A stretch of DNA of 64,000 nt from Flavobacterium sp. KACC 22761 (lineage in GTDB: Bacteria > Bacteroidota > Bacteroidia > Flavobacteriales > Flavobacteriaceae): positions 4,402,001 to 4,466,000 of the forward strand of contig NZ_CP139148.1 of NCBI RefSeq assembly GCF_034058155.1, in the 5' to 3' direction. A program made the position numbers and the translations under genes. Numbering within the stretch: position 1 is the stretch's first letter; each line of letters opens with the position of its first letter. This document shows positions 44,815 to 53,922 of this stretch, piece by piece. The notes under the pieces are model-generated. The model saw only the letters and a list, made by a program, of their open reading frames with translations, ran no database searches and was not told the origin of the DNA.

Positions 44815-44848
44815 AAAAAAGGAATAGTCGCAGAAACTATTCCTTTTA
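44815..44848. terminator. Bidirectional terminator
   Basis: AAAAAGGAATAGT pairs with ACTATTCCTTTT with an 8-nt loop; A and T runs flank it. It separates the convergent genes at 44032 and 44906. Confidence 0.75.
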
Positions 44849-44905
44849 ACACATACTATTTTTTATAGAATTTCAATCCTATGCGTGACTGAAATTCTAA
44901 ATTTA

Positions 44906-45742
44906 TTATGTGTATTTTACAAAATTAATGATCTGTTTTGAAGTCAGTTCTGGATATTGATGGTGTGGCGCATGCCCCGTTCCAGAATGAACAACCAGCT
45001 GAGCATTGGACATTTGATTGAAAAATGAATACCAATTTTCTACTGCAAAACTAATATCGTGATCGCCGCAAATGATCAAAATTGGTGTTTTAGTCTTTTT
45101 GATTTGTTCTCTAAAATTCAAAACATCTTCTCTAAAACTGTCGCCTCCGCCAAAATACAATTGAAAAACATCCATGGTCGAAGGAATTTTTTCAACCTCA
45201 ATTCTTTTATGAATCCTGTCGTGCGACGCTTTTGCTGCCAATCGGCTTGACTCTGATTTTGGTTCAAAAAACAAAACAATTTCGTCGTCAAAATCATTTA
45301 AAGGTTTTAGGGCTGCATCATAAAAAGCCTGCTCAATTGGAACCAAATTTGTTCCCGGCGGATTTGTACCAACCAAAACCGCATGCGTCACAAGATTAGG
45401 ATATAATAAAGTCGCCGCTTGAGCCACCAATCCGCCGTAAGACCATCCTAAAACTGCAATTGTATCCAATTTCAAAAAATCGGCAAGGTCTTTAACATCT
45501 TTGGCAACAATCGTCAAATCGGGTGCTAAACTGCCTGTTGAAGAACCAATTCCGGAATAATCAAATACAATAACATTGAACTTTTCTGCCATCAATGCCA
45601 CAAATAATGGATCCCAAGTATCGAGAGTTCCTCTAAAACGGTTTACAAAAAATATCGCTTTCCCTTTTCCGTACGAACGGTAAGCAATTTTACGATCGCC
45701 GGCATCGGCAAAACGTGTTTCTGCATCATAAATTTTTTTCAT
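44906..45742 (-). CDS. Alpha/beta hydrolase (Asn-Arg-Phe-Arg-Gly type)
   Basis: A 278-residue cytoplasmic alpha/beta hydrolase. The nucleophile is Ser101 in Gly-Trp-Ser-Tyr-Gly-Gly. The oxyanion segment reads Val-Asn-Arg-Phe-Arg-Gly-Thr-Leu-Asp-Thr-Trp-Asp-Pro, the mark of a distinct subfamily that has no His-Gly motif. The acid is in Cys-Gly-Asp-His-Asp and the His in Gly-Thr-Gly-His-Ala-Pro-His. It is divergent from the hydrolase at 46025, and a CGATATATAA element lies in their shared 282-bp region, so both may be regulated together. Not closely related to the three-copy hydrolase family. Substrate unknown. Confidence 0.87.
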   Translation of the reverse strand: MKKIYDAETRFADAGDRKIAYRSYGKGKAIFFVNRFRGTLDTWDPLFVALMAEKFNVIVFDYSGIGSSTGSLAPDLTIVAKDVKDLADFLKLDTIAVLGWSYGGLVAQAATLLYPNLVTHAVLVGTNPPGTNLVPIEQAFYDAALKPLNDFDDEIVLFFEPKSESSRLAAKASHDRIHKRIEVEKIPSTMDVFQLYFGGGDSFREDVLNFREQIKKTKTPILIICGDHDISFAVENWYSFFNQMSNAQLVVHSGTGHAPHHQYPELTSKQIINFVKYT

Positions 45743-45888
45743 AATTATAATTTAAAAATTGCTATCATTTTTTTGAACTAAGGCGGGCAAAGATTAAACC
45801 AAAATACAAAACACTTTAAAACAAGGCATTAAGAAACCTTTATCTTATTTCAAATTATGATATTTCAATAATTAAAACTTCTTTTTAA

Positions 45889-45969
45889 CGATATATAATA
45901 ATTTCAAAATGTCCTTTAACAAGAATGCTTTTATAATCAATACTTTGAAAAAAAGGCATTCCTTTTGTT
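45889..45969 (+). promoter_or_regulatory. Activator half-conserved dyad plus sigma-54-like promoter of hydrolase B
   Basis: TTAACGATATATAA at 45885-45898 keeps the left half and core of CGATATATCG (two mismatches in the last two positions). AAGGCATT-CCTT-TTGTT has GG at 45955 and G at 45967, 12 nt apart, 61.5 bp from the dyad centre. The minus-12 C is a T. Confidence 0.35.
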
Positions 45970-46024
45970 TTTGCAAACCAAATTAATATTGCTTTTTTAA
46001 AAACAATCTTAACGAGGTAAGCTT

Positions 46025-46810
46025 ATGTATTTATCTAGCAAAAAAACGATTATGTTTATTACGGGGGCGTTTGTTAGTCATTCTTGTTGGGAAGAATGGA
46101 TCGTTTTTTTTAAAAGCAAAGGATACAAAACGGTTGCGCCGCCTTGGCCTTATAAAAATGAAACATCAGAAACTTTAAGACAAACAAATTCCAACTCTAA
46201 AATTGCCACTCTTCGGCTTGACGATTTGGTAGAGTATTATGCTGAAATTATTGAAAAACTGCCTGAAAAACCTATTTTGATTGGTCATTCCTATGGCGGA
46301 CTTTTAACACAATTATTGATTCAAAAAGAACTAGTTTCTGTTGGAGTTTGCATGCACACTATTCCTCCAGCCGAAGTTGTTTATTTCAGCTTTTCCTTTT
46401 ATAAAACAATTTGGAGCACTGTTTCTTTTTTTGATTCGGCAAATAAAGCGTATATGATGCCTTTCAAAAAATGGCAATTTTATTTTACCAATGAAATGTC
46501 ATTTGAAGCACAAAAAGAAACATACGAAAAATTAGCCATTCCAGAGTCTAAATTAGTTTTAAGAGCTGTTTTATCTTCGGCTTCAAAAATAGATTTCGCA
46601 AAAAAACATTGTCCTTTATTATTCGTGTCTGGTTCCAAAGATCATTTTATCAAAGCTTCAATTCAGCATTCAAATTTTAAAAAGTACAACAATATACATT
46701 CGATAAGTTGCTACAAAGAATTTCCAGAAAGCAATCATCTGGTTTTGAAACAGGAAAATTGGAAAACTGTTGCGGAATTTATTGCGAACTGGCTCGAGAA
46801 AATTGCTTAG
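46025..46810 (+). CDS. Alpha/beta hydrolase (copy B of the three-member family)
   Basis: A 261-residue hydrolase with nucleophile Ser89 in Ile-Gly-His-Ser-Tyr-Gly-Gly. It shares with the protein at 17945 the start [22 protein letters not shown] and a late Pro-Glu-Ser-Asn-His-Leu-Val-Leu. The acid is in Gly-Ser-Lys-Asp-His. It overlaps the 3' end of the convergent regulator gene by 4 bp. The pair of copies 17945 and 46025 are closer to each other than to 51582. Substrate unknown. The tight arrangement around an NtrC-type regulator suggests a direct regulatory link. Confidence 0.87.
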   Translation: MYLSSKKTIMFITGAFVSHSCWEEWIVFFKSKGYKTVAPPWPYKNETSETLRQTNSNSKIATLRLDDLVEYYAEIIEKLPEKPILIGHSYGGLLTQLLIQKELVSVGVCMHTIPPAEVVYFSFSFYKTIWSTVSFFDSANKAYMMPFKKWQFYFTNEMSFEAQKETYEKLAIPESKLVLRAVLSSASKIDFAKKHCPLLFVSGSKDHFIKASIQHSNFKKYNNIHSISCYKEFPESNHLVLKQENWKTVAEFIANWLEKIA

Positions 46811-48780
46811 CTGATTTCTCTCTTAATTTCCAATTTCTTTATTTTCGAATTCAACGTTGACGGATGAATATCTAAAATCTCTGCTGCGCCACCAGCACCA
46901 GAAATTTTTCCGTTGCATTTTTTTAGAATATAAAGAATATAATCGCGCTCATTTTCTAGAATAGTTTTGATAGAAAATGGTTCAGCAGTTTGTTCCGGAT
47001 GCATTTTTGCAGACATCGAAAGTTCAATTTCTTTGATTGTATTTCCTTCTGTCAGCAAAATGGCACGCTGCATTACGTGTTCTAGTTCTCTAATGTTTCC
47101 TGGCCAATTGTAATTCATGATTTGCTGCAACGCAAAATCAGAAATAATTGGAGCTTTGCGGCCCAGTTTTTCACTATAAACTTTTATGAAATAATTGGCC
47201 AAATCTGGAATATCTTCTTTTCGTTTTTTTAGAGAAGGAACAAGAATCGGGAAAACGTGCAAGCGATAATACAAATCCATTCTAAATCTTCCCGCCGCAA
47301 CTTCTTCTTCAAGATTTTTATTTGTTGCGGCAATAATTCGAACATCGATTTTTAAAGATGAAGATCCACCAACACGCTCAATTTCTCTTTCCTGCAAAAC
47401 ACGCAACAATTTTACTTGAAGTTCTAACGACATTTCGCCTATTTCATCCAAAAAAACAGTACCGCCATCAGCAAGTTCAAATTTGCCAATTCTGCGATCA
47501 AGCGCACCCGTAAAAGCGCCTTTTTCGTGCCCGAAAAGCAACGATTCGGCAAGATTTTCAGGAATAGCGCCACAATTAATGATAACGAATGGTTTGTCTT
47601 TTCTTGGAGATAAAGCGTGAATGCTTTGGGCAATTTTTTCTTTTCCCGTTCCGCTTTCACCTAAAACTAAAACTGAAGTATCAGATGGAGCTACTTTGCG
47701 TATGTAATTGAAAACAGAAATCATTTGCGAGCTGTTGCCTATAATTCCTTCAAAACCTTCTGTTGTTTTTATGTTTTTTGTCTGTTTAATTTCAGTTTTT
47801 TGAGCAACTGAATTAAAATCTTGTTTCGAATAAATTTTATTGATAAACTGAGAAAAAGTATGCTCAAGAGAACACAAGAGTTTTAAGTTTTCTTGAGAAT
47901 ACACATTTAAATTCCTGCTGTAAAAAGTAAAATGATAACGCTGAATTGATGCAACCATAATAGGAAAAACCAAATACGATTTGATTCTAAAACTGTGAGC
48001 AATAAGTGCTTTGATAGGCGCTTCCTGAAGATTATTGATTAACGATTCTTCACTGTAAATAATCGGCTCCGTATCTTTCTTCGATTTGTTGTAGGTTTCG
48101 TTTAATTCTTTTTCAGAAACTGCCGCAATTTGCGAAAGCTTTTTTGAGTCAATAATTTGGTACAAATCTATATTTTTCCGAATAATCCCAAGATTGTCAT
48201 AATTTGTAGCTGTTACAAATCCTGTTTCTAAATAATCAAAAGGAATATAGGTTTGAATTATTTTTCCAAAAGCCAGCAATGCTTCTTCTTTTTTTAAATC
48301 CGAATTTATAATTTCTGTAATTTCCTTTTGAAGCTGGAATTGTTGCATCAACTGGGTTTCCAAACTATATTGCTGACGATAAAACGCAATTTCCAGAGTT
48401 GTGAGAACATCTTGATCGCGAAAAGGTTTTACAATAAATCCGTAGGGTTGTGTCATTTTAGCCTGATCCAGAATGCTTTTGCTGGAATTGGCCGAAATGA
48501 ATATAAACCCAATATATTTTTCTTTGAGATAATGCGCCAGTTCAATGCCAGATTTGCTTCCTTTTAACATGATATCTAAAAAAACCAAATCGGGTTTTTC
48601 GCTCTCAATTTGCTCCAAGGCCTGATCAACCGAACGCGCAATTCCTGTCACTTCATAGTTTGCCTTTTCGAGAATTAACTGTAAATCATGTGCCTCAATA
48701 AATTGATCTTCTACAATTAAAATTTTTTTTTTAAAATTAGATTCGGGCGAATTTTCAGCATAACCAGAAGCCATTTTCAT
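46807..48780 (-). CDS. Sigma-54 activator: REC-GAF-like-AAA-Fis (NtrC type)
   Basis: A 657-residue regulator paralogous to 15755. The receiver (about 18-140) has Asp69 in Phe-Leu-Asp-Ile-Met-Leu, followed by a GAF-like region (about 155-320). The AAA+ domain has Gly-Glu-Ser-Gly-Thr-Gly-Lys-Glu and the canonical Gly-Ala-Phe-Thr-Gly-Ala-Leu loop, and the Fis-type helix-turn-helix closes the protein. The recognition helix (Ile-His-Pro-Ser-Thr-Leu-Asn-Ser-Lys) differs from that of 15755 and 37895. It is transcribed away from the TPR-HisKA_2 kinase at 48979, which is its likely partner, and toward hydrolase B. Both hydrolases B (46025) and C (51582) flank the pair. Confidence 0.9.
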   Translation of the reverse strand: MKMASGYAENSPESNFKKKILIVEDQFIEAHDLQLILEKANYEVTGIARSVDQALEQIESEKPDLVFLDIMLKGSKSGIELAHYLKEKYIGFIFISANSSKSILDQAKMTQPYGFIVKPFRDQDVLTTLEIAFYRQQYSLETQLMQQFQLQKEITEIINSDLKKEEALLAFGKIIQTYIPFDYLETGFVTATNYDNLGIIRKNIDLYQIIDSKKLSQIAAVSEKELNETYNKSKKDTEPIIYSEESLINNLQEAPIKALIAHSFRIKSYLVFPIMVASIQRYHFTFYSRNLNVYSQENLKLLCSLEHTFSQFINKIYSKQDFNSVAQKTEIKQTKNIKTTEGFEGIIGNSSQMISVFNYIRKVAPSDTSVLVLGESGTGKEKIAQSIHALSPRKDKPFVIINCGAIPENLAESLLFGHEKGAFTGALDRRIGKFELADGGTVFLDEIGEMSLELQVKLLRVLQEREIERVGGSSSLKIDVRIIAATNKNLEEEVAAGRFRMDLYYRLHVFPILVPSLKKRKEDIPDLANYFIKVYSEKLGRKAPIISDFALQQIMNYNWPGNIRELEHVMQRAILLTEGNTIKEIELSMSAKMHPEQTAEPFSIKTILENERDYILYILKKCNGKISGAGGAAEILDIHPSTLNSKIKKLEIKREIS

Positions 48781-48940
48781 TTTTGTGGTATTTTTAGTGT
48801 TATTACAAATCTAAAACATTGAGATAAAATTACTTAATTAATCGAACTAAATTAACTTTTTTACCAAATAAAAATCATAAAAATAACTTTTAATGTGAAT
48901 TTTCTTGATATTTTTTCAAGCAATCAGTTGCGTTTATTTT

Positions 48941-48948
48941 TATATTTG
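48941..48948 (+). promoter_or_regulatory. Minus-7 box of the kinase gene
   Basis: TATATTTG matches TAnnTTTG and lies 31 nt before the ATG at 48979. It sits downstream of the in-frame alternative start at 48895, which argues that translation begins at 48979. Confidence 0.5.
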
Positions 48949-48978
48949 TTTCACCAAAAACCTAAAAATAAATCCTTT

Positions 48979-51411
48979 ATGAAACTTCGCTTTACTTTCT
49001 ATTTGATTTTATTGAATATTTTCCTCTCTTCGGCACAATCTCCATCTGTTTTAGGTTATGATTTGAAGAAAAAAAGACTGTTGATTCAGTTCTGCTCCAT
49101 GTATTTATATAATGCCAATCAAGGCACAATTGACGCTGATAGTTCTGTTGTATTGGCTTGCAAAGCTTATAAACTTCCACTTTCACTTGCCTATGACGAA
49201 GGTTTTAATAATGGCGAAAATGGTATTGGAAGTGATTTAATTAATAAAGGTAATATTGATTCGGCTAAAAGACTTTTGGCGAAAACAAAAAATGAAGATC
49301 ATATCAAACTCTTATATCAGCTTTCTAATTATTATCTTTTTAAACCCGGTTCAAAACCAGACGACCTTCAAAATGCCAAAAACTTTATAGATCAATCTGT
49401 TGTTGCAGCAAATAATCTAAAAATCAAAAAATGGCAACATGAAAGTTTGTTATTGCTTGGAAAATTCTATTATCAGGCAAATAATCAAACCGAAGGAAAT
49501 AAATGCTTTTTGAAAGTCATTGAGGAATGCAGAAAACAAAATAATCAATTAGGTCTTGCTCGGGCCTTAGATGCGTATGGGACAGTTTTATTCAATTTAG
49601 ATCCTCAGAAAGAAAAAATATTGCAAGAAGCAATTTCAATTTACGCTTCATTAAAAATGGAGGAAAAAAGAATCGAGAACTACGCAAAAATCACAACCAT
49701 TTATTTTTGGGGCGGAAAAATAAATGAGGCAAAAAAAAGGCTTTATCAAAATCTCGTAGATCTGCGAAAAATTAATTTTACCCACCAACAATTTACGGAG
49801 ACCACAATTGCCTTTATTGGCATAAATCAGAGCGATCTTAAAGTTGCCCTTTATTATGCTTTAAAAAGCGTAAAAAGAATGGAAGCAGAAAAAGATTTCA
49901 CACTTGGTGATGTTTACTACATGCGACTTGGTGATGTTTATAATATACTCGGCCACACTGAAGAAGCATTGGAAATGTACGATAAAAGTATCGAAATTGG
50001 TCAAAATACTTTAAACAGTGGATCTTGGTACAAAAGTTTTTTTGGTGCTATCGCGGCATTATCCGAAAAAGGAAAAAATAAGGAAGCCATTGATCATGTC
50101 AATACCATGACTGCAAAATATCCTCCTAATAATACCTTTGACAAAATGTGTATTGCCTATATTAAAGCGAATTGTTATGAAAAGTTAAAAGATTATACAA
50201 AAGCTGAGAAATATTTCAAGGAAATGGATTTTTATGCTAAACAATTGAAAGGCAGCGAAACCGCAAGAGAAATTATTCATCAGTATATTTTTATGAGTTT
50301 ATTTTATGCGAACCAAAACAAGTTAAAAGAAGCCCGATTTTATGCTGATAAGGTTATGGAACTTCGCAAGACTTATAGAAAAGATTACAATTCTGAAGGT
50401 TTTCAGGTATTATTATTCCGTTTGGATTCTCTTGATGGAAACTATAAAGGAGCCTTGAAACACTTTCAAAACTTTAAAATTGTAAGTGATTCTATGTTTA
50501 GAAGCAAGAAAAACAAAGAAATAGAAGAACTTAAAATTGCTTACGAAACTGAAAATAAAGAACAAAAAATCAAACAATTAGATAAAGAAACCGATTTGCA
50601 GGAAACGGCCTTAAAGAAATCAAAATTACTGAACATCGTTTCCATATCCAGTTTGGTTTTATTGGTATTATTAATTGCATTATTATACAATAGATACCGT
50701 TTGAAGCAAAAAAATAATGCCGAATTGGAATTAAAGGAAAAAGAAATTAATCAGAAAAACATCAATCTTAGACATTTGCTCGACGAGAAAGAATGGCTTT
50801 TGAAAGAAATTCATCATCGTGTTAAGAATAATCTTCAAACCGTTATAAGTCTGCTCAATTCACAATCGGCATATTTAGAGAATGATATGGCGCTTTCGGC
50901 AATCAAAAACAGCCAGCATCGTATTCATTCGATGTCGTTGATTCATCAGAAATTGTATAATTCAGAGAATATTTCGACCATCAATATGCCTAATTACATC
51001 AAAGAATTGGTCGAATATTTACGTGAATCTTTTTCACTTGGACAACGAATTCGCTTTGATTTGAAAATCGATCCATTGGAATTAGATGTCGCGCAGGCAG
51101 TTCCTCTTGGATTAATTTTAAATGAGTCGATTACAAATTCAATTAAATATGCTTTTCCAGATGATAAAAGCGGTATGATTTACGTGACTTTGGTGCCCAC
51201 TTCTGAAAACAAATACCTGCTGACAATTGCCGACAACGGAATTGGTTTTGACGCAAATATCAGCGCCAAAAAAATTAATTCATTCGGATTGAGTTTGATA
51301 AAAGGCTTAAGCGACGATTTAGATGCTGATTTCTCAATGGAAAACAAAAACGGAACCATACTTAAAATTGAGTTTTCAAAAGAATTTCCAATTAATCATA
51401 AAAGAAGATAA
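48979..51411 (+). CDS. TPR-HisKA_2 histidine kinase
   Basis: An 810-residue kinase. A signal peptide of about 20 residues (Met-Lys-Leu-Arg-Phe-Thr-Phe-Tyr-Leu-Ile, ending Ser-Ser-Ala-Gln) is followed by a long periplasmic TPR-like array (about 40-520). A membrane helix spans about 550-572, and after a coiled coil comes the HisKA_2 domain with His612 in Glu-Ile-His-His-Arg-Val-Lys-Asn-Asn-Leu-Gln. The ATPase domain has Asn-Glu-Ser-Ile-Thr-Asn-Ser-Ile-Lys and Asp-Asn-Gly-Ile-Gly-Phe-Asp. I prefer the ATG at 48979 to that at 48895: the signal peptide starts there and a promoter box lies between the two. Divergent from its probable regulator partner at 46807. Paralogue of 14130 and 32786. Confidence 0.9.
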   Translation: MKLRFTFYLILLNIFLSSAQSPSVLGYDLKKKRLLIQFCSMYLYNANQGTIDADSSVVLACKAYKLPLSLAYDEGFNNGENGIGSDLINKGNIDSAKRLLAKTKNEDHIKLLYQLSNYYLFKPGSKPDDLQNAKNFIDQSVVAANNLKIKKWQHESLLLLGKFYYQANNQTEGNKCFLKVIEECRKQNNQLGLARALDAYGTVLFNLDPQKEKILQEAISIYASLKMEEKRIENYAKITTIYFWGGKINEAKKRLYQNLVDLRKINFTHQQFTETTIAFIGINQSDLKVALYYALKSVKRMEAEKDFTLGDVYYMRLGDVYNILGHTEEALEMYDKSIEIGQNTLNSGSWYKSFFGAIAALSEKGKNKEAIDHVNTMTAKYPPNNTFDKMCIAYIKANCYEKLKDYTKAEKYFKEMDFYAKQLKGSETAREIIHQYIFMSLFYANQNKLKEARFYADKVMELRKTYRKDYNSEGFQVLLFRLDSLDGNYKGALKHFQNFKIVSDSMFRSKKNKEIEELKIAYETENKEQKIKQLDKETDLQETALKKSKLLNIVSISSLVLLVLLIALLYNRYRLKQKNNAELELKEKEINQKNINLRHLLDEKEWLLKEIHHRVKNNLQTVISLLNSQSAYLENDMALSAIKNSQHRIHSMSLIHQKLYNSENISTINMPNYIKELVEYLRESFSLGQRIRFDLKIDPLELDVAQAVPLGLILNESITNSIKYAFPDDKSGMIYVTLVPTSENKYLLTIADNGIGFDANISAKKINSFGLSLIKGLSDDLDADFSMENKNGTILKIEFSKEFPINHKRR

Positions 51412-51446
51412 TTTGATAGCGAAATCTCACTAATCTAAATTTGTTT

Positions 51447-51530
51447 AGCGAAATATAGCGCTTTTAAATGATAACAAAATCGTACAAAACCACTGTTTGC
51501 TACTACTTAAGCCGTGGCATATAAATTGGT
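51447..51530 (+). promoter_or_regulatory. Variant activator dyad and sigma-54-like promoter of hydrolase C
   Basis: AGCGAAATATAGCGCT at 51447-51462 has AGCG/CGCT arms around an AT-rich centre, a variant of the dyad at the other loci. TGGCAT-ATAAA-TTGGT at 51515-51530 has GG at 51516 and GG at 51528, 12 nt apart and 61.5 bp from the dyad centre. It lies about 50 nt before the hydrolase ATG. Confidence 0.45.
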
Positions 51531-51581
51531 TTCTTTCTTTAGAATAGCAGAAATTCTAACATTAATCAAATAAAAATAATC

Positions 51582-52352
51582 ATGTCAAAATCAAAAACGA
51601 TTGTACTTATTCACGGAAATTTTGTCAATGATAAAACTTGGACCGATTGGAAAAAGTATTATGAACAAAAAGGATATACGGTTTATACACCAGCAAATCC
51701 TGGACACGACGGTGATCCTGCAGAATTGAGAGCAAAAGTTCATCCAAATCTAATTCAAACTGGATTTATAGATATAGTTAACAATATCAGCAAATTAATC
51801 GATTCTCTACACGAAAAACCTTTAGTAATAGGTCACTCAATGGCGGGAATGGCTACTTTGAAATTAGTAGAATTAGGAAAAGCTGCTGCAGGGGTAAGCA
51901 TTAATGGCGCGCCACCAAAAAATGTTTTTCCTCCATTTCAAACTTTAAAAACAGTAATACCTGCATTTGGTTTCTTTTCATCAAACAAATATTTTATGGG
52001 AAGCAAAAAATGGTATGATTATGCTTTTTTCAATACGATTCCGGAAGCAGAGAAAAGAAAAGCGTTTGAGAAATTTGCCGTTCCAGAAAGCTATAAAGTG
52101 AGTCGAGAATTGGTTTTAAATTCTTTTTCGAATATCAATTTCAAAAAATCGCATGAGCCTATCTTATTTGTTGGAGGTGGCAGTGATCATATCTTCCCTC
52201 CTAATCTTACAGAAACTATTGCCAATAAATATAATGAACAAGCTGGTCGCGTTGATATTAAAATATTTGATGGCAAAAGTCATTTTATTTGTGGAGAACC
52301 CGGATGGGAATCTGTAGCCGATTATATTCTTAATTGGTACGAAGCACTCTAA
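51582..52352 (+). CDS. Alpha/beta hydrolase (copy C of the three-member family)
   Basis: A 256-residue cytoplasmic hydrolase with His-Gly-Asn-Phe-Val as the oxyanion segment, Thr-Trp-Thr-Asp-Trp aligned to the Cys-Trp-x-Glu-Trp of its relatives, nucleophile Ser86 in Ile-Gly-His-Ser-Met-Ala-Gly, acid in Gly-Ser-Asp-His and His in Lys-Ser-His-Phe-Ile. It is the only one of the three that keeps a standard His-Gly start. Substrate unknown. It follows the kinase gene 170 nt downstream, with its own sigma-54-like promoter between them, and is followed by a strong terminator, so it can be an independent target gene. Confidence 0.87.
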   Translation: MSKSKTIVLIHGNFVNDKTWTDWKKYYEQKGYTVYTPANPGHDGDPAELRAKVHPNLIQTGFIDIVNNISKLIDSLHEKPLVIGHSMAGMATLKLVELGKAAAGVSINGAPPKNVFPPFQTLKTVIPAFGFFSSNKYFMGSKKWYDYAFFNTIPEAEKRKAFEKFAVPESYKVSRELVLNSFSNINFKKSHEPILFVGGGSDHIFPPNLTETIANKYNEQAGRVDIKIFDGKSHFICGEPGWESVADYILNWYEAL

Positions 52353-52380
52353 ATATTATATTCAACTAAAAAAAGCAACT

Positions 52381-52420
52381 AGGCTTTTGTCAAAAATTTT
52401 CTTGACAAAAGCCTTTTTTA
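52381..52420 (+). terminator. Rho-independent terminator after hydrolase C
   Basis: AGGCTTTTGTCAA pairs with TTGACAAAAGCCT (13 bp) around a 7-8 nt loop, followed by six T residues. Confidence 0.85.
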
Positions 52421-52628
52421 TTTATCGGCTTAGCCAAAAAACAAAAAATAATCCGCTTAAATACACATAAAAGACAGTTTGTTACAAAATAATTACAAAC
52501 CACTGATTTACAGTTAAAAATTAACATTGACGTAATACATTTACTATAAAATCACGTATTTATACGCATTCATATAACATTGAAAATGAAGTACTTTGCT
52601 TAATCAAAAACTTTAAAACAAATTTATT

Positions 52629-53207
52629 ATGGATGAATACATGGGAACCATTAAAGTTTTCGCCTTTCCTTTTGCTCCAAAAGATTGGGCACTCTGCAAT
52701 GGTCAAATTATGTCAATCGCGCAAAATAGTGCTTTGTTTTCCTTACTAGGAACTACTTTTGGAGGTGATGGTATACAGACTTTTGCACTACCAAATCTGC
52801 AAGGAAGATCTATTGTTGGACTTGGCACTGGTCCTGGCTTATCACCAATTGCTTGGGGTCAAGTGGCCGGAACGGAAACCTCAACTATCACTACTGCAAG
52901 CATGCCAGGCCACATGCACCCTATCACTGCACCTGCTGCAGTTGTTTCTTGTTCTATTAACGCTTTATCGGGAGGCACCATAACTAACGATTGTGATAGT
53001 GGCTCGAACTCTTTTGCAAGCGGAGGTGCAACTGCAAACATTTACTCTGAACCGAATGTAAATTATACCAAAGTTGGTGGAGTAACAAACTCAGTTAGTG
53101 GCGCAACTTCCTTTGCTGGAAATAATGTTCCAGTTCAAATCAGAAACCCATATTTAGCGATTAATCATTGCATCTTATTAAGTGGAGTTTACCCATCCAG
53201 AGACTAG
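52629..53207 (+). CDS. Phage tail-collar-domain protein (MdpB-type), copy 1
   Basis: A 192-residue protein with an N-terminal tail-collar domain (about 5-70): Met-Gly-Thr-Ile-Lys-Val-Phe-Ala-Phe-Pro-Phe-Ala-Pro, Leu-Cys-Asn-Gly-Gln, Phe-Ser-Leu-Leu-Gly-Thr-Thr-Phe-Gly-Gly-Asp and Phe-Ala-Leu-Pro-Asn-Leu-Gln-Gly-Arg. The C-terminal half is Gly/Ser/Ala/Thr-rich. No signal peptide is present. The collar family (microcystin-dependent-protein-like) occurs outside phages in many bacteria with unknown function. No other phage gene is visible, so I do not call this a prophage. Copy 2 follows 68 nt downstream. The segment Gly-Ala-Thr-Ala-Asn is shared by both. Confidence 0.88.
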   Translation: MDEYMGTIKVFAFPFAPKDWALCNGQIMSIAQNSALFSLLGTTFGGDGIQTFALPNLQGRSIVGLGTGPGLSPIAWGQVAGTETSTITTASMPGHMHPITAPAAVVSCSINALSGGTITNDCDSGSNSFASGGATANIYSEPNVNYTKVGGVTNSVSGATSFAGNNVPVQIRNPYLAINHCILLSGVYPSRD

Positions 53208-53275
53208 TGCAATAGCAAATCAACAAATAACTTTTATTCTCAAAAAAAATAATTAACCAATTAAATAAAAATATC

Positions 53276-53866
53276 ATGGACGAATATTTAGGAACCATAA
53301 AAGCATTTGCATTCAATTTTCCACCAAGAGGATGGCAATTATGTCAAGGCCAAATTGTATCAATAGCTCAAAATACGGCATTATTTTCCTTAATTGGAAC
53401 TTATTATGGTGGCAACGGACAAACAACATTTGCATTGCCAGATTTAAGAGGACGTTCTATCGTTCATCCAGGTCAAGGACCAGGATTATCACCAATTTCT
53501 TTAGGTGAAGTTGGTGGAGTTGAAAACGTAACTTTAACTATAAATAACTTACCAGCTCATAATCACGCTTTAGTATCTGGCAGTGGCTCAGGGCAAGTTG
53601 CAGTTGCAACAACTATTAATGCATTAAACGGAGGTACCATTACTAACGATTGCGACAATGGTTCAAACTCTTTTGCTAGCGGTGGTGCAACGGCAAATAT
53701 GTACAGTGAACCAGGAGGAACTCCAAGTGCCGTTGGCGGTATAACAACTACTATTAATGGTGCTACTGGTCTTGCCGGAAACAGCAATCCTATTGGCATC
53801 AGAAACCCATATTTGGGTGTTAACATGAGTATTTGTGTATCAGGAATTTTTCCACCAAGAGATTAA
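53276..53866 (+). CDS. Phage tail-collar-domain protein (MdpB-type), copy 2
   Basis: A 196-residue paralogue of the preceding protein, with the same order: Leu-Gly-Thr-Ile-Lys-Ala-Phe-Ala-Phe-Asn-Phe-Pro-Pro-Arg, Leu-Cys-Gln-Gly-Gln and Phe-Ala-Leu-Pro-Asp-Leu-Arg-Gly-Arg. An alternating Gly/Asn-rich segment follows, with Cys-Asp-Asn-Gly-Ser-Asn-Ser-Phe-Ala-Ser-Gly-Gly-Ala-Thr-Ala-Asn in common with copy 1. No signal peptide. A strong terminator follows, so the pair can be a unit of its own. Tandem duplication is clear at protein level. Confidence 0.88.
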   Translation: MDEYLGTIKAFAFNFPPRGWQLCQGQIVSIAQNTALFSLIGTYYGGNGQTTFALPDLRGRSIVHPGQGPGLSPISLGEVGGVENVTLTINNLPAHNHALVSGSGSGQVAVATTINALNGGTITNDCDNGSNSFASGGATANMYSEPGGTPSAVGGITTTINGATGLAGNSNPIGIRNPYLGVNMSICVSGIFPPRD

Positions 53867-53878
53867 TAATAAATTATA

Positions 53879-53908
53879 AAAACAGAGGCAAAAACACCTC
53901 TGTTTTTT
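53879..53908 (+). terminator. Rho-independent terminator after collar copy 2
   Basis: AAAACAGAGG pairs with CCTCTGTTTT around an 8-nt A-rich loop, then T residues. Only 15 nt before the next ATG, so it may partly attenuate the downstream genes. Confidence 0.75.
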
Positions 53909-53922
53909 AAATAGTACTTATT

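Noticed and set aside
48895..48978. Start of the kinase at 48895
   Set aside because: The promoter box at 48941 and the signal peptide at 48979 show that translation begins later.
52629..53866. Prophage remnant because of tail-collar domains
   Set aside because: No other phage gene, integrase or attachment site; collar domains also occur in non-phage bacterial proteins.
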